Shown: piece by piece, positions 1 to 6,415 of the stretch | How the letters are laid out: every line of letters starts with the position of its first letter | How positions within the stretch are numbered: the stretch's first letter is position 1 | NCBI GenBank assembly: GCA_040754425.1 | Contig: JBFMCR010000002.1 | Coordinates: 1 to 58,298, forward strand | DNA length: 58,298 nucleotides | Direction of reading: 5' to 3' | Source: UBA6918 sp040754425 | GTDB taxonomy: Bacteria; Pseudomonadota; Gammaproteobacteria; Burkholderiales; Thiobacillaceae | Made by a program: the position numbers and the translations under genes | The notes under the pieces: model-generated | Database searches by the model: none | Told to the model about the DNA's origin: nothing | Seen by the model: only the letters and a program-made list of their open reading frames with translations

Positions 1-102
1 CTGAAACGCACCATCGACCGGGCGATGCGCAGTCTGCAGAAGACGCCTGATGTCGTCTGTGGGTTTTTTCATGCGCCAACGTGCTCGTATGCAAAATTAT
101 GA
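1..102 (+). CDS. Possible 3' end of an upstream gene (partial, weak)
   Basis: Frame 1 is open from the window edge to TGA at 100-102 and would encode about 33 residues ending in CSYAKL. It could be the end of the preceding cassette gene, since an attC follows at 135. The minus strand also has an ATG at 70-72 opening leftwards (MKKPTDDIRRLL...), so a divergent gene starting here is equally possible. Neither reading resembles a family I recognise, and neither looks like an integron integrase N-terminus. Confidence 0.22.
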   Translation: MKRTIDRAMRSLQKTPDVVCGFFHAPTCSYAKL

Positions 103-134
103 GGCTTAGTTAACGTAGGTTTTAGTAAAATCGT

Positions 135-213
135 GCCCAACAATCGCTTCGAGCCGATTCGCTACATGCCGCTCCGCGTCATTCCGCTCTCGGCTCAAGC
201 TGGGCGTTAGAGC
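135..213 (+). other. attC site of the cassette upstream of cassette 1
   Basis: The 5' core is GCCCAAC at 135-141. The 3' core is GTTAG at 206-210, with the crossover between G206 and T207. The internal motif CAATCGCTTCGAG and the matching CTCAAGC before the end form the hairpin arms. This attC type recurs at 2218, 5851 and 6412 in this array. Confidence 0.85.
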
Positions 214-222
214 GCAAAACCC

Positions 223-576
223 ATGACCATCAAACTACTTGCCTCATTTCTGCTAGTGGTTTCCGCCTATGTAGGCTGGTGGGCTGTTTCTGCTGCTTCG
301 TTTTTGTGGTTACTTCCAGCGGTTGTCACTTTCATCGCAGGCGTGGGCCTTTTCCTTCGCAAGCGCTGGTCTCAATATCTTTGGCATGCTTTGGCTTTGG
401 TCGTTAGCGTGTCGTGGGTAGTTTCTGTTGTCCGGGTTGCCTTGTCCGGCTGGCCCTACGACAGCGCGCTGGCCACGGTTATTTCCTTAGTTCCTGGTCT
501 CCTCCTAGTTGCAGTGTGTGCAGGCGGCAGCGTGGTTGTTGCCAAGCATTTCCGGGGTAGCAAAAATGCGCTCTAA
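223..576 (+). CDS. Cassette 1: small integral membrane protein
   Basis: A 117-residue protein of unknown function. Hydrophobic stretches at about residues 3-20, 26-45, 52-73 and 83-107 suggest three or four transmembrane helices, with a basic loop (LRKRW) between the second and third. The start follows the cassette boundary by 16 bp, and the TAA stop lies inside the attC core (GCTCTAAC), a compact layout typical of integron cassettes. There is no recognisable catalytic motif. It must be expressed from a promoter upstream of the window or from read-through of the preceding cassette. The existence of the gene is well supported; its function is unknown. Confidence 0.75.
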   Translation: MTIKLLASFLLVVSAYVGWWAVSAASFLWLLPAVVTFIAGVGLFLRKRWSQYLWHALALVVSVSWVVSVVRVALSGWPYDSALATVISLVPGLLLVAVCAGGSVVVAKHFRGSKNAL

Positions 577-657
577 CCCGGCGCTCAACCTCGCTCTCTT
601 CGGTCGCTGGACTCGCCAAAGCTGCGCTTTGGCGAGCCGGTTAGCTCTACGTTAGGA
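570..657 (+). other. attC site of cassette 1
   Basis: The 5' core is GCTCTAAC at 570-577, complementary to the start of cassette 1 (GTTAGAGC at 206-213). The 3' core is GTTAGG at 651-656, with the crossover after G651. Inner arms around GGCTCGCCAAAGC form the hairpin. Confidence 0.88.
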
Positions 658-890
658 ACCATCTCGCGCAGTTCGTCCCGAACTTCGCGCAAGTTCGCCA
701 TCGTCCATTCAGCGGCCATTTCACCGGCTGCGCTATTGCCAACGCTAACGCGGTAGGTCTCAACAACGCTTATAGCTTTCTCCATCGCCTTGCCCCATGC
801 GTCGAGCCACATCTTTTGGCAGTGCGGCGGTGCTTCCTGCCACTTCGTTTCATATTTCGCCTCGTAAGCGTCAATCGCTTGTCCAATCAT
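585..890 (-). CDS. Cassette 2: reverse-oriented hypothetical protein
   Basis: A 101-residue protein read opposite to every other cassette gene in the array. The ATG at 888-890 is preceded on the minus strand by a GGAGAAG ribosome-binding site. The first 80 residues are soluble, rich in Trp and charged residues, and look helical (MIGQAIDAYEAKYETKW...). The last roughly 20 residues (LTGSPKRSFGESS...) are translated from the attC of cassette 1, so the protein tail depends on which cassette lies upstream. No long sense-strand frame exists in this cassette. A backwards gene cannot use the shared cassette promoter, so it probably carries its own. I do not recognise the family. Confidence 0.65.
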   Translation of the reverse strand: MIGQAIDAYEAKYETKWQEAPPHCQKMWLDAWGKAMEKAISVVETYRVSVGNSAAGEMAAEWTMANLREVRDELREMVPNVELTGSPKRSFGESSDRRERG

Positions 891-905
891 TTTCTTCTCC
901 GTAAA

Positions 906-967
906 GTTCCTAACCCGTCAATCAACGCGGACTCGCCTTCGGCGAGCCGGTTATTTCTACGTTAGGT
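906..967 (+). other. attC site of cassette 2
   Basis: The 5' core GTTCCTAAC (906-914) is complementary to the cassette 2 start (GTTAGGAAC at 651-659). The 3' core is GTTAGG at 961-966. The hairpin contains GGACTCGCC and GGCGAGCC arms. It is shorter (about 60 bp) than its neighbours. Confidence 0.88.
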
Positions 968-985
968 TTCACCAGGAGCCCGCGC

Positions 986-1330
986 ATGCCCACTTTGTCT
1001 TGGCCGTCAATCACCGCCTACTGCGTGTTCGGAATATTTGTCTTCTATCAGCAGTTGCACGTGAAGAACTTTCACGGTGCAAGCCAATCATTCGCTCTGG
1101 CCCTCAACATCTCTGCCTTCGCAGGCATGCTTACTGGGCTTGCATATCTCGTGTATTACGGGTGGGTGGTAGCGTGGTGGGCGCCGGTTGTCATCTTTGT
1201 TATCGGGCTTATGGCGTCACTGCTCGGGTTTCTTCTTGAGCGTGTCGTTGGCTCTCTCGTCCTCAGCTTGGCGGGCTTCGTCGGATGGCCTGTTTCCGCC
1301 TACGTCATGTTTCACTACATTCCAAAATAG
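986..1330 (+). CDS. Cassette 3, first gene: integral membrane protein
   Basis: A 114-residue hydrophobic protein starting 24 bp inside the cassette, preceded by an AGGAG ribosome-binding site (CACCAGGAGCC). Predicted membrane segments lie near residues 8-22, 38-58, 62-84 and 90-108. No conserved catalytic motif is seen. It shares one cassette with the gene at 1341, only 10 bp downstream, so the two are probably co-translated and may act together, a less common arrangement than one gene per cassette. Function is unknown. Confidence 0.72.
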   Translation: MPTLSWPSITAYCVFGIFVFYQQLHVKNFHGASQSFALALNISAFAGMLTGLAYLVYYGWVVAWWAPVVIFVIGLMASLLGFLLERVVGSLVLSLAGFVGWPVSAYVMFHYIPK

Positions 1331-1340
1331 GGAGGGATAT

Positions 1341-1646
1341 ATGAGCTTCTTTGGGCTCTTCGGAAAGAAGGCACCTTCATCAGTGACCGCGCATATTCTC
1401 GACCCCAACACGGGCTACTCGAAAGAAACGTGGGCGGTTGGACAGCATGTCCCGCGAGAAGCCGTGGAGCAGTTCGCCGAGGGTGACAACCTATTCGTTG
1501 TTGTTGTCTACGAGGCCGGCACACCAAAGCGAATGATCTGCAAGCGCGACATTTGGAATCAAACGAAATCTCAGTTCGAGGCCATAGAGGCAGAGGGGCA
1601 AGCGTCTATGCGTCGAGCAATGGACGAGATCAACAAACTGAGGTGA
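1341..1646 (+). CDS. Cassette 3, second gene: small soluble hypothetical protein
   Basis: A 101-residue protein beginning MSFFGLFGKKAP. The start was chosen at 1341 because GGAGGG (1331-1336) lies just upstream; an in-frame start at 1188 would overlap the upstream membrane-protein gene in another frame. The N-terminus is amphipathic, the centre looks beta-rich (NLFVVVVYEAG), and the C-terminus is a charged helix. It stops 4 bp before the attC. It follows the membrane protein at 986-1330 in the same cassette. No family was recognised. Confidence 0.7.
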   Translation: MSFFGLFGKKAPSSVTAHILDPNTGYSKETWAVGQHVPREAVEQFAEGDNLFVVVVYEAGTPKRMICKRDIWNQTKSQFEAIEAEGQASMRRAMDEINKLR

Positions 1647-1650
1647 AGGC

Positions 1651-1749
1651 GAAACCTAACCTCTCGGTCAACCGGACCGCCTGCAAGCTGCGCTTGCAGG
1701 TTCCCTCCGCCCTTCGGGCTCCGGCGGCCGGTTACCTCAAACGTTAGCG
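1651..1749 (+). other. attC site of cassette 3
   Basis: The 5' core GAAACCTAAC (1651-1660) is complementary to the start of cassette 3 (GTTAGGTTTC at 961-970). The 3' core is GTTAGCG at 1743-1749. This is a long attC with an internal GCAAGCTGCGCTTGC hairpin and CCCTCCG/CGGCGG arms, the same type as the site at 4930. Confidence 0.88.
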
Positions 1750-1764
1750 TTTCGGAGGTGGCAC

Positions 1765-2217
1765 ATGGGATTTCTCAACAAATTGCTCGGTTTTCGTTGG
1801 AGCCTTTACATTGTGCAGAACGGAAATCAACTGGCCTATGCCATGCATGAACATTCGGTTATGCGAATGGTCGGCTATGTAATGGGGCACTTTGCGAATG
1901 GTGGGCGGCCAGTCGAACCTTGGAGCCTCCATCTGAACTTCAACCACAAGCACCAAACCATAAAACTGGGGCCTGAGCATTTCACGCCAGATGGTGAGGA
2001 CGTAACCCCTCTGCTTATCCAGCAAATCGAATCAATAGACCCCGGCTGGAGAGTCAAAGGAGGCGAGCCGGTATTTGAAGAAGCCGCGACAAAGAAGCGC
2101 CTTAAGATCACTGAGTACGCCCCAGGGAAAATTGACATTCAGGCGATGTTCGACAACATCGATAAACCCCGTGAGCTGACGTTTTATCGGGTCATGGATG
2201 AAGTCTTTGGCAAATAA
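1765..2217 (+). CDS. Cassette 4: hypothetical protein
   Basis: A 150-residue soluble protein starting 21 bp into the cassette behind a GGAGG site (1754-1758). The N-terminus (MGFLNKLLGFRWSLYIV) is mildly hydrophobic. The rest is mixed alpha/beta with several His residues (LHLNFNHKHQ). The stop TAA touches the attC core (TAACGCTAAC). No family was recognised. The attC behind it is broken at its crossover by an IS5-family insertion. Confidence 0.7.
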   Translation: MGFLNKLLGFRWSLYIVQNGNQLAYAMHEHSVMRMVGYVMGHFANGGRPVEPWSLHLNFNHKHQTIKLGPEHFTPDGEDVTPLLIQQIESIDPGWRVKGGEPVFEEAATKKRLKITEYAPGKIDIQAMFDNIDKPRELTFYRVMDEVFGK

Positions 2218-2296
2218 CGCTAACAAACGCTTCGAGAGGGACGCTCCGCCGGCAAGCTTCGCTCGCTGGCTGCGCGCCCCTCAAGCTGAACGTTAG
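2216..2296 (+). other. attC site of cassette 4, interrupted at its crossover by an IS
   Basis: The 5' core AACGCTAAC (2216-2224) is complementary to the cassette 4 start (GTTAGCG at 1743). The CAAACGCTTCGAG arm and the later CTCAAGC arm (2281-2287) flank a GC-rich loop. The 3' core GTTAG (2292-2296) is immediately followed by the left end of the IS. The TTAG is repeated at 3464-3467 after the IS, where the next cassette continues as TTAGGCAT. Confidence 0.85.
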
Positions 2297-3463
2297 GGAA
2301 ACTCTGCAAAAGTCATCGAACAATCCTGTCGCGTATTAATATTGGCACGTGACCGGGAGGAAGACGAATGAAACAGCAAACCTTTGCCGAAGGCAGCTTT
2401 GAACTTCATGCCAAGCCCACGCGGCGCGCGGTGTTTCTGGCCGACATGGAGCGCGTGGTGCCGTGGTCTGAACTGTGCGCGGTGATCGCGCCGTTTTATC
2501 CCAAGGGCGAAGGCGGCCGACCCACCGTTGGGCTGGAGCGCATGCTGCGCATCTACTTCCTGCAGCAATGGTTCAACCTCTCCGACCCGGCGGTGGAAGA
2601 AGCGCTGTATGACTCGGTGTCCATGCGCCGCTTCGTCGGCATCGACCTGGGGCGCGAGTGCGCGCCGGACGAGACCACCATCCTGCGCTTCCGGCACTTG
2701 CTGGAGAAGCACCACCTGGGCAAGAAGCTGTTCGAACAGGTGCACCGCCACCTGGAAGCGCAAGGCCTGAAGGTAGCCCGCGGCACCATCGTCGACGCCA
2801 CCATCATCGCCGCATCGTCCTCGACCAAGAACCGCGATCAAAAGCGCGACCCGGACATGCACCAGACCAAGAAGGGCAACCAGTGGCACTTCGGCATGAA
2901 GGCGCACATCGGCGTCGATTCGAAGAGCAAGATCATCCACGCGGTGGTGGCTACCCCTGCCAACGTGGCGGATTCGCAGGTGCTGCCCGACCTGCTGCAC
3001 GGGGAGGAAACTAGGGTCTGGGGCGACCGTGCCTATCAGGGGCAAACCGGGGTCATCAAGCAATGCGCGCCCAAGGCGCAGGACATGACCAACCGGCGCT
3101 GCCGCCGCAAGGGCGAAGTCGACGAAATCGAGCGGGCGAAGAACCGCAACAAGTCCCGTGTGCGCGCCAAGGTCGAGCACGCCTTTGGTGTGATCAAGAA
3201 CATCTTCGGTTTCGTGAAGGTGCGCTACAAGGGGCTGATGAAGAACGCGAACCGATTGTTCGCCACCTGCGCTCTGGCGAATCTGTACCTGGCGCGACGC
3301 CACCTGTTGCGAGTTCAAGGGGCAAGGTGCGTCCGATGAATGAAAAATGGCCCGATAGGCCGAGCGATCCCGGGGCAAAACGCCCGGATTCCACCCAAAA
3401 CCTTGCCGCTGATGTTCATGCATGCGATTCGCTCATGAAAATTGGGGCTTCTTCAGACCTTCC
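2297..3463 (+). mobile_element. IS5-family insertion sequence, apparently complete
   Basis: The element is 1,167 bp, flanked by TTAG (2293-2296 and 3464-3467), matching the YTAR 4-bp target preference known for the IS5 group. The ends are imperfect inverted repeats: GGAAACTCTGCAAAAGTC on the left against GGAAGGTCTGAAGAAGCC read inwards from the right. One transposase gene fills most of it. Because TTAG is the attC crossover core, the insertion sits exactly at a cassette junction. Confidence 0.9.
2368..3339 (+). CDS. IS5-family transposase (DDE type)
   Basis: A 323-residue protein behind a GGGAGG ribosome-binding site. The N-terminal part (about 15-110) has the helical DUF772-like region usual in IS5 transposases (GRPTVGLERMLRIYFLQQWFNLSD). 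The catalytic core carries IVDATIIAA (first Asp, about residue 142), WGDRAYQG (second Asp, about 219) and the C-terminal RVRAKVEHAFGVIK block with the Glu (about 270). Length and motif order are those of a complete IS5-group enzyme, and no frameshift is seen. It moves the element at 2297-3463 by cut-and-paste DNA transposition. It shares the high GC of the chromosome rather than that of the surrounding cassettes. Confidence 0.93.
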   Translation: MKQQTFAEGSFELHAKPTRRAVFLADMERVVPWSELCAVIAPFYPKGEGGRPTVGLERMLRIYFLQQWFNLSDPAVEEALYDSVSMRRFVGIDLGRECAPDETTILRFRHLLEKHHLGKKLFEQVHRHLEAQGLKVARGTIVDATIIAASSSTKNRDQKRDPDMHQTKKGNQWHFGMKAHIGVDSKSKIIHAVVATPANVADSQVLPDLLHGEETRVWGDRAYQGQTGVIKQCAPKAQDMTNRRCRRKGEVDEIERAKNRNKSRVRAKVEHAFGVIKNIFGFVKVRYKGLMKNANRLFATCALANLYLARRHLLRVQGARCVR

Positions 3464-3488
3464 TTAGGCATTCCCAAAGGAGACAACA

Positions 3489-3818
3489 ATGACACGCAGT
3501 GAAAGAGCAATGCAGGTTTGGCAAATCCTTGTAGGTGCTGCCCACAATCGGCAAACCATTACCTATGGTCAAGTTGCAGATCATCTTGAATTTGAAGGCG
3601 CAGGGGTTCTTGCTCAAATTCTTGGTTGCATCATGAGTTACTGCGATTCAAAAGGTCTTCCACCACTCACTTGTTTAGTTGTAAACCAAACAACTGGGTT
3701 ACCTGGCTCCGGGCTAACAACAGTTGAAAATCTTCCGCGTGATCGAGAGGCCGTTTACAACCAAAACTGGTTTTCAATGTATCCGGTTCAAATCAGTGAT
3801 TTTGAGCCCTATGCCTAA
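3489..3818 (+). CDS. Cassette 5: conserved hypothetical protein
   Basis: A 109-residue soluble protein behind an AAAGGAGA ribosome-binding site. The first half (residues 5-40) looks like a small winged-helix or MGMT-like fold (WQILVGAAHNRQTITYGQVADHL). The second half has PPLTCLVVNQTTGLPGSG, a pattern I associate loosely with conserved hypothetical proteins of accessory regions; this is an impression, not a search result. The stop TAA is within the attC core (ATGCCTAAC). The gene is AT-rich and unlike the chromosome. Its cassette now begins right after the IS5 element, so expression from any upstream cassette promoter may be blocked or replaced. Confidence 0.68.
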   Translation: MTRSERAMQVWQILVGAAHNRQTITYGQVADHLEFEGAGVLAQILGCIMSYCDSKGLPPLTCLVVNQTTGLPGSGLTTVENLPRDREAVYNQNWFSMYPVQISDFEPYA

Positions 3819-3893
3819 CACTGCGGTCAACAGGGACGCCCAAACAGCCGGCTTCGCCGCCTGTTTTGCCGCCCGTTACCTTCCACGTTAGGG
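3811..3893 (+). other. attC site of cassette 5
   Basis: The 5' core ATGCCTAAC (3811-3819) matches the complement of the cassette 5 start, TTAGGCAT at 3464-3471, which lies beyond the IS. This confirms that the IS split an attC rather than replacing it. The 3' core is GTTAGGG at 3887-3893. The central hairpin is AACAGCCGGC/GCCTGTT. Confidence 0.87.
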
Positions 3894-3903
3894 CGCAGAA
3901 GAT

Positions 3904-4419
3904 ATGTCGCGCGTATCGAACGAAAAGAAGAATTTGAACCGCCTCGCGGGCGAGTTCCTCGTTGCGTCTCGCCTCACGCAACGCGGCTACATGGTCACGC
4001 TGCAATGGGGCACAACCATCGGCTACGACATCCTCGTCTTCGACAAGCTGGGGAACGTAGCCTTCTTGGAAGTGAAGTCCTCTGCTCAATATGCGCGCCG
4101 CTGGATACTCCAGAACAAGTACGCTTTCCCCGAAAGCGATGCTATCCCCCTGGCTCGTCGATTCATCTGCTGCGTCAATCTCGCCACTGGCGCTCTCGCA
4201 CCCGACGTGTATGTCTTTCCCGCAGAAGTTGTTGCGAAGGGGCTTCACTACTATTTCAACAGCAAGTTTCCGAACAGCGACAGTTATCACCTATCGCTTG
4301 GTTTCAAGCCGCAGGGCCGCACAAAGCAGGCCGATGTGAAAACCGTTGGGGAATTCATTGGCGCCGACAGCTTCCTTGATAACTACGCCCTGTTGGGTGT
4401 TGAGCCGGTGGTGAAGTGA
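3904..4419 (+). CDS. Cassette 6: PD-(D/E)XK nuclease-like protein
   Basis: A 171-residue protein. The arrangement GEFLVASRLTQRGY (Glu17), YDILVFD (Asp42) and FLEVKSS (Glu56, Lys58) is the core of the PD-(D/E)XK nuclease fold, in the version seen in small endonuclease-like proteins. The C-terminal half is unassigned, and no HTH or other DNA-binding domain is evident. It is a stand-alone cassette gene with no partner, starting 16 bp after the cassette boundary. It might be a nuclease in defence or repair, or a catalytically altered relative. The fold assignment is motif-based and fairly confident; the role is inference. Confidence 0.72.
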   Translation: MSRVSNEKKNLNRLAGEFLVASRLTQRGYMVTLQWGTTIGYDILVFDKLGNVAFLEVKSSAQYARRWILQNKYAFPESDAIPLARRFICCVNLATGALAPDVYVFPAEVVAKGLHYYFNSKFPNSDSYHLSLGFKPQGRTKQADVKTVGEFIGADSFLDNYALLGVEPVVK

Positions 4420-4422
4420 GCG

Positions 4423-4495
4423 TCTGCGCCCTAACACTACATTCGAGCGGACCTGCGCGAAAAGCCGCGCAGGCTGCTCAATTTCGACGTTAGGC
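4423..4495 (+). other. attC site of cassette 6
   Basis: The extended 5' core TCTGCGCCCTAAC (4423-4435) is complementary to the first bases of cassette 6 (GTTAGGGCGCAGA at 3887-3899), a 13-base match. The 3' core is GTTAGGC at 4489-4495. Inner arms are CCTGCGCG and CGCGCAGG. Confidence 0.9.
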
Positions 4496-4505
4496 CGCTC
4501 TGACA

Positions 4506-4919
4506 ATGCATCACTTTTTCATTTCCGTGCTCGTGTTACTTGCTGTTGGTACTTGGATCGCTACGAAAGATTTGTTCATTCCGCTGTTTCTTTCGTTCGT
4601 TGCATTTGGGGTATGGGTTTCGCGAGACTCACGCCAGCTTGTGGCGAAAGACAATGCTCCATTATTACCGGAAGAAAAACATCGCATTCGCGCAAACGGC
4701 CTACGTTCGATTTCAACATTACCGGCTCTTGGGATTGCGCTAATGTGTTACTTGCTTGCCATGACACAACTGGCAGACCCACCGATCCCGCCCTTTTCCG
4801 GGCGTATGAGGCATCTCTATACGTTTCTTTTTGCTAATTTTGGCGCCAATGGTATTCCGAGTTTTTGGTTTATCCTCGGCACTGTTGGGGGTCTTCTCAC
4901 ATGGTCTTACAAAAAGTGA
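4506..4919 (+). CDS. Cassette 7: membrane protein
   Basis: A 137-residue hydrophobic protein starting 16 bp after the cassette boundary. Membrane segments are predicted near residues 4-20, 22-40, 75-92 and 118-134, with a hydrophilic charged loop around residues 42-70 (SRDSRQLVAKDNAPLLPEEKHRIR). The gene is AT-rich. No known domain was recognised. The stop precedes the attC by about 10 bp. Function is unknown. Confidence 0.7.
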   Translation: MHHFFISVLVLLAVGTWIATKDLFIPLFLSFVAFGVWVSRDSRQLVAKDNAPLLPEEKHRIRANGLRSISTLPALGIALMCYLLAMTQLADPPIPPFSGRMRHLYTFLFANFGANGIPSFWFILGTVGGLLTWSYKK

Positions 4920-4929
4920 CGTACACGCT

Positions 4930-5029
4930 GCCTAACCCGCCGGTCGAGAGGGACCGCCTGCCAGCTGCGCTGGCAGGTTCCCTCCGCGGCTTCGCCGCTC
5001 CGGCGGCCCCTCACCTAGCACGTTAGGCA
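4930..5029 (+). other. attC site of cassette 7
   Basis: The 5' core is GCCTAAC (4930-4936) and the 3' core GTTAGGC (5023-5029). The match to the cassette 7 start (GTTAGGCCGC) covers only seven bases, fewer than other cassettes show. The centre has CTGCCAGCTGCGCTGGCAG and GGCTTCGCCG hairpins. It is the same long attC type as the site at 1651. Confidence 0.87.
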
Positions 5030-5053
5030 TTCACTCCAAAGGGAACAAGAAGA

Positions 5054-5575
5054 ATGAGCACGATTATTTTGCTGTTGATTGTTGTCGTCGCAGTGATAGC
5101 AATTCTGGCTTTTCTGAAAGCCAAATCTCAAGGTGGCGGTGCCGATGAGGTGTGGCCTTTCTACGCCAAGAAACCACTTTCTCAGCCGGAGCAAGTTTTG
5201 TACTTCCGCCTTGCTCAGGCGTTGCCTGAGCACATAGTCCTCGCTCAAGTTCAACTTTCACGCCTGCTCGGGGTCAAAAAAGGCAACAACTATCAGGCAT
5301 GGTTCAATCGCATCAACCGAATGAGCGCCGACTTCGTGGTGTGCAATAAGGACTCCAGCATTGTCGCCGTCATCGAGCTTGATGATGCAACTCATCAAAA
5401 AGAAGATCGCCAGGCCGCAGACGCAAAGAAAGACAAAGCCCTTTCTTCGGCTGGTATCCGTGTAGTACGTTGGCAAGCCAAGTCAATTCCCGATTCTGCC
5501 ACCATCCAATCAACCTTCATGCCTAACATTGCGGTCAAGCGGGACGCGCCGCAAGCGGCGCGCCCCTTACCTTGA
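5054..5575 (+). CDS. Cassette 8: membrane-anchored DUF2726 protein
   Basis: A 173-residue protein. Residues 2-22 form one strongly hydrophobic N-terminal segment, presumably a membrane anchor. Residues about 40-150 match the DUF2726 pattern: LSQPEQVLYFRLAQALPEHIVLAQVQLS, then ADFVVCNKDSSIVAVIELDDATH and a terminal AGIRVVRW. This domain belongs to the restriction-endonuclease-like superfamily (Asp93 and Glu108 would be core acidic residues). It is often found fused to topoisomerase or zinc-finger modules, none of which is present here. The last 18 residues (from MPNIAVKRDAPQ) are encoded by the attC, so the stop falls just before the crossover. The role is unknown. Confidence 0.78.
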   Translation: MSTIILLLIVVVAVIAILAFLKAKSQGGGADEVWPFYAKKPLSQPEQVLYFRLAQALPEHIVLAQVQLSRLLGVKKGNNYQAWFNRINRMSADFVVCNKDSSIVAVIELDDATHQKEDRQAADAKKDKALSSAGIRVVRWQAKSIPDSATIQSTFMPNIAVKRDAPQAARPLP

Positions 5576-5584
5576 ACGTTAGGC
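5519..5584 (+). other. attC site of cassette 8, wholly overlapped by the CDS
   Basis: The 5' core ATGCCTAAC (5519-5527) is complementary to the cassette 8 start (GTTAGGCAT at 5023-5031). The 3' core is GTTAGGC (5578-5584). The loop is GGACGCGCCGCAAGCGGCGCGCCCC. The reading frame of the DUF2726 gene passes through almost the full site. Confidence 0.88.
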
Positions 5585-5618
5585 ATCTATCGATGGGTAT
5601 TCTTGAGAGATATTGGAA

Positions 5619-5846
5619 ATGAACAACTTTCAAAGTGGTCAAGAACAAGAAAACATTGCTCGTTGGGCCTCTTTAGGCATCGGGGTTCTTATGTTGTTCT
5701 TTGCCATCTTCACCGATCCAGTCGGTGACTCGCCAACTTGGGGTATCGCGATAGGGGTGCCTGCCACCAAGATGCTCTTAGGTATATTCGGATTGTTTTT
5801 TCTGGTTGCCGGACTTGTTGGTTTCATTAAAAAAACCTCGAAATAA
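5619..5846 (+). CDS. Cassette 9: small membrane protein
   Basis: A 75-residue protein with two hydrophobic segments (about residues 16-36 and 48-68) joined by a short polar loop and ending in a basic tail (IKKTSK). ATG 5619 was chosen, with purines GAGAGA at 5605-5610 upstream; a TTG two codons earlier is possible. It is AT-rich and has no recognised domain. Confidence 0.65.
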   Translation: MNNFQSGQEQENIARWASLGIGVLMLFFAIFTDPVGDSPTWGIAIGVPATKMLLGIFGLFFLVAGLVGFIKKTSK

Positions 5847-5850
5847 AAAC

Positions 5851-5924
5851 ATGCCTAACAATCGCTTCGAGAGGGACGCTCCGCCGACAGGCTGGCTCCC
5901 TGCTCCTCAAGCTAAACTTTAGGC
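5851..5924 (+). other. attC site of cassette 9 with an altered crossover base
   Basis: The 5' core ATGCCTAAC (5851-5859) is complementary to the cassette 9 start (GTTAGGCAT at 5578). The 3' core reads CTTTAGGC (5917-5924) instead of CGTTAGGC, so the conserved G at the cleavage position is a T. The rest of the hairpin (CGCTTCGAG ... CTCAAGC) is intact. Confidence 0.82.
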
Positions 5925-5932
5925 AATCATCT

Positions 5933-6415
5933 ATGGCCATGTCACCAGAACAGCAGCTTGAAAAGCTCCGACGAGCCACGCGGTTCTCATGGATACCCAA
6001 AGGGCTTCTCGGGCTGACGCTGGCGTTTATTGCCTTAGGACTATTAACCGGATACGAATTTTTCTTCGTAATTAGTGCGTTTTCTGGCCTCTTTGCTGTT
6101 GCAGCAAGAGAAGTTGCCCCTCACTGGAGAAATGCCGTTACAGCCATTCAGAATGGAATACGGTCGAATGGCAGCGTACTAATAGCAATCACAAGAGACT
6201 CAACGGAATTTGATCGCCATGTAGCAACAGTTCGAGACGAATCAAAATATGCTTGGCAGTTCCAATTCACCCCCAGTGACTGGGAACCATCCGAAGGTGA
6301 ATATGATGCTGAAATATACTACGTTCGCGGTGTTGAATGGCCAGCATTACTTGTTACGCCGAATGGCATATTCTTTCCAGCCTCCACCCCAAAGAAGCTC
6401 ACTGAGAATGCCTAA
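5933..6415 (+). CDS. Cassette 10: membrane-associated hypothetical protein
   Basis: A 160-residue protein. The N-terminal 25 residues are polar and basic. Two hydrophobic segments follow (about 22-42 and 44-62), then a soluble C-terminal domain of about 95 residues with beta-strand character (GSVLIAITRDSTEF, AEIYYVRGVEWPALLVTPNGIFFP). Two in-frame ATGs (5933 and 5939) are equally possible starts. The stop TAA lies in the core of a truncated attC. This is the last cassette of the array. No family was recognised. Confidence 0.68.
   Translation: MAMSPEQQLEKLRRATRFSWIPKGLLGLTLAFIALGLLTGYEFFFVISAFSGLFAVAAREVAPHWRNAVTAIQNGIRSNGSVLIAITRDSTEFDRHVATVRDESKYAWQFQFTPSDWEPSEGEYDAEIYYVRGVEWPALLVTPNGIFFPASTPKKLTENA

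Noticed and set aside
1..72. 5' end of an integron integrase on the minus strand
   Set aside because: The 24 visible residues do not resemble an IntI N-terminus, and no attI-like site could be recognised before the first attC.
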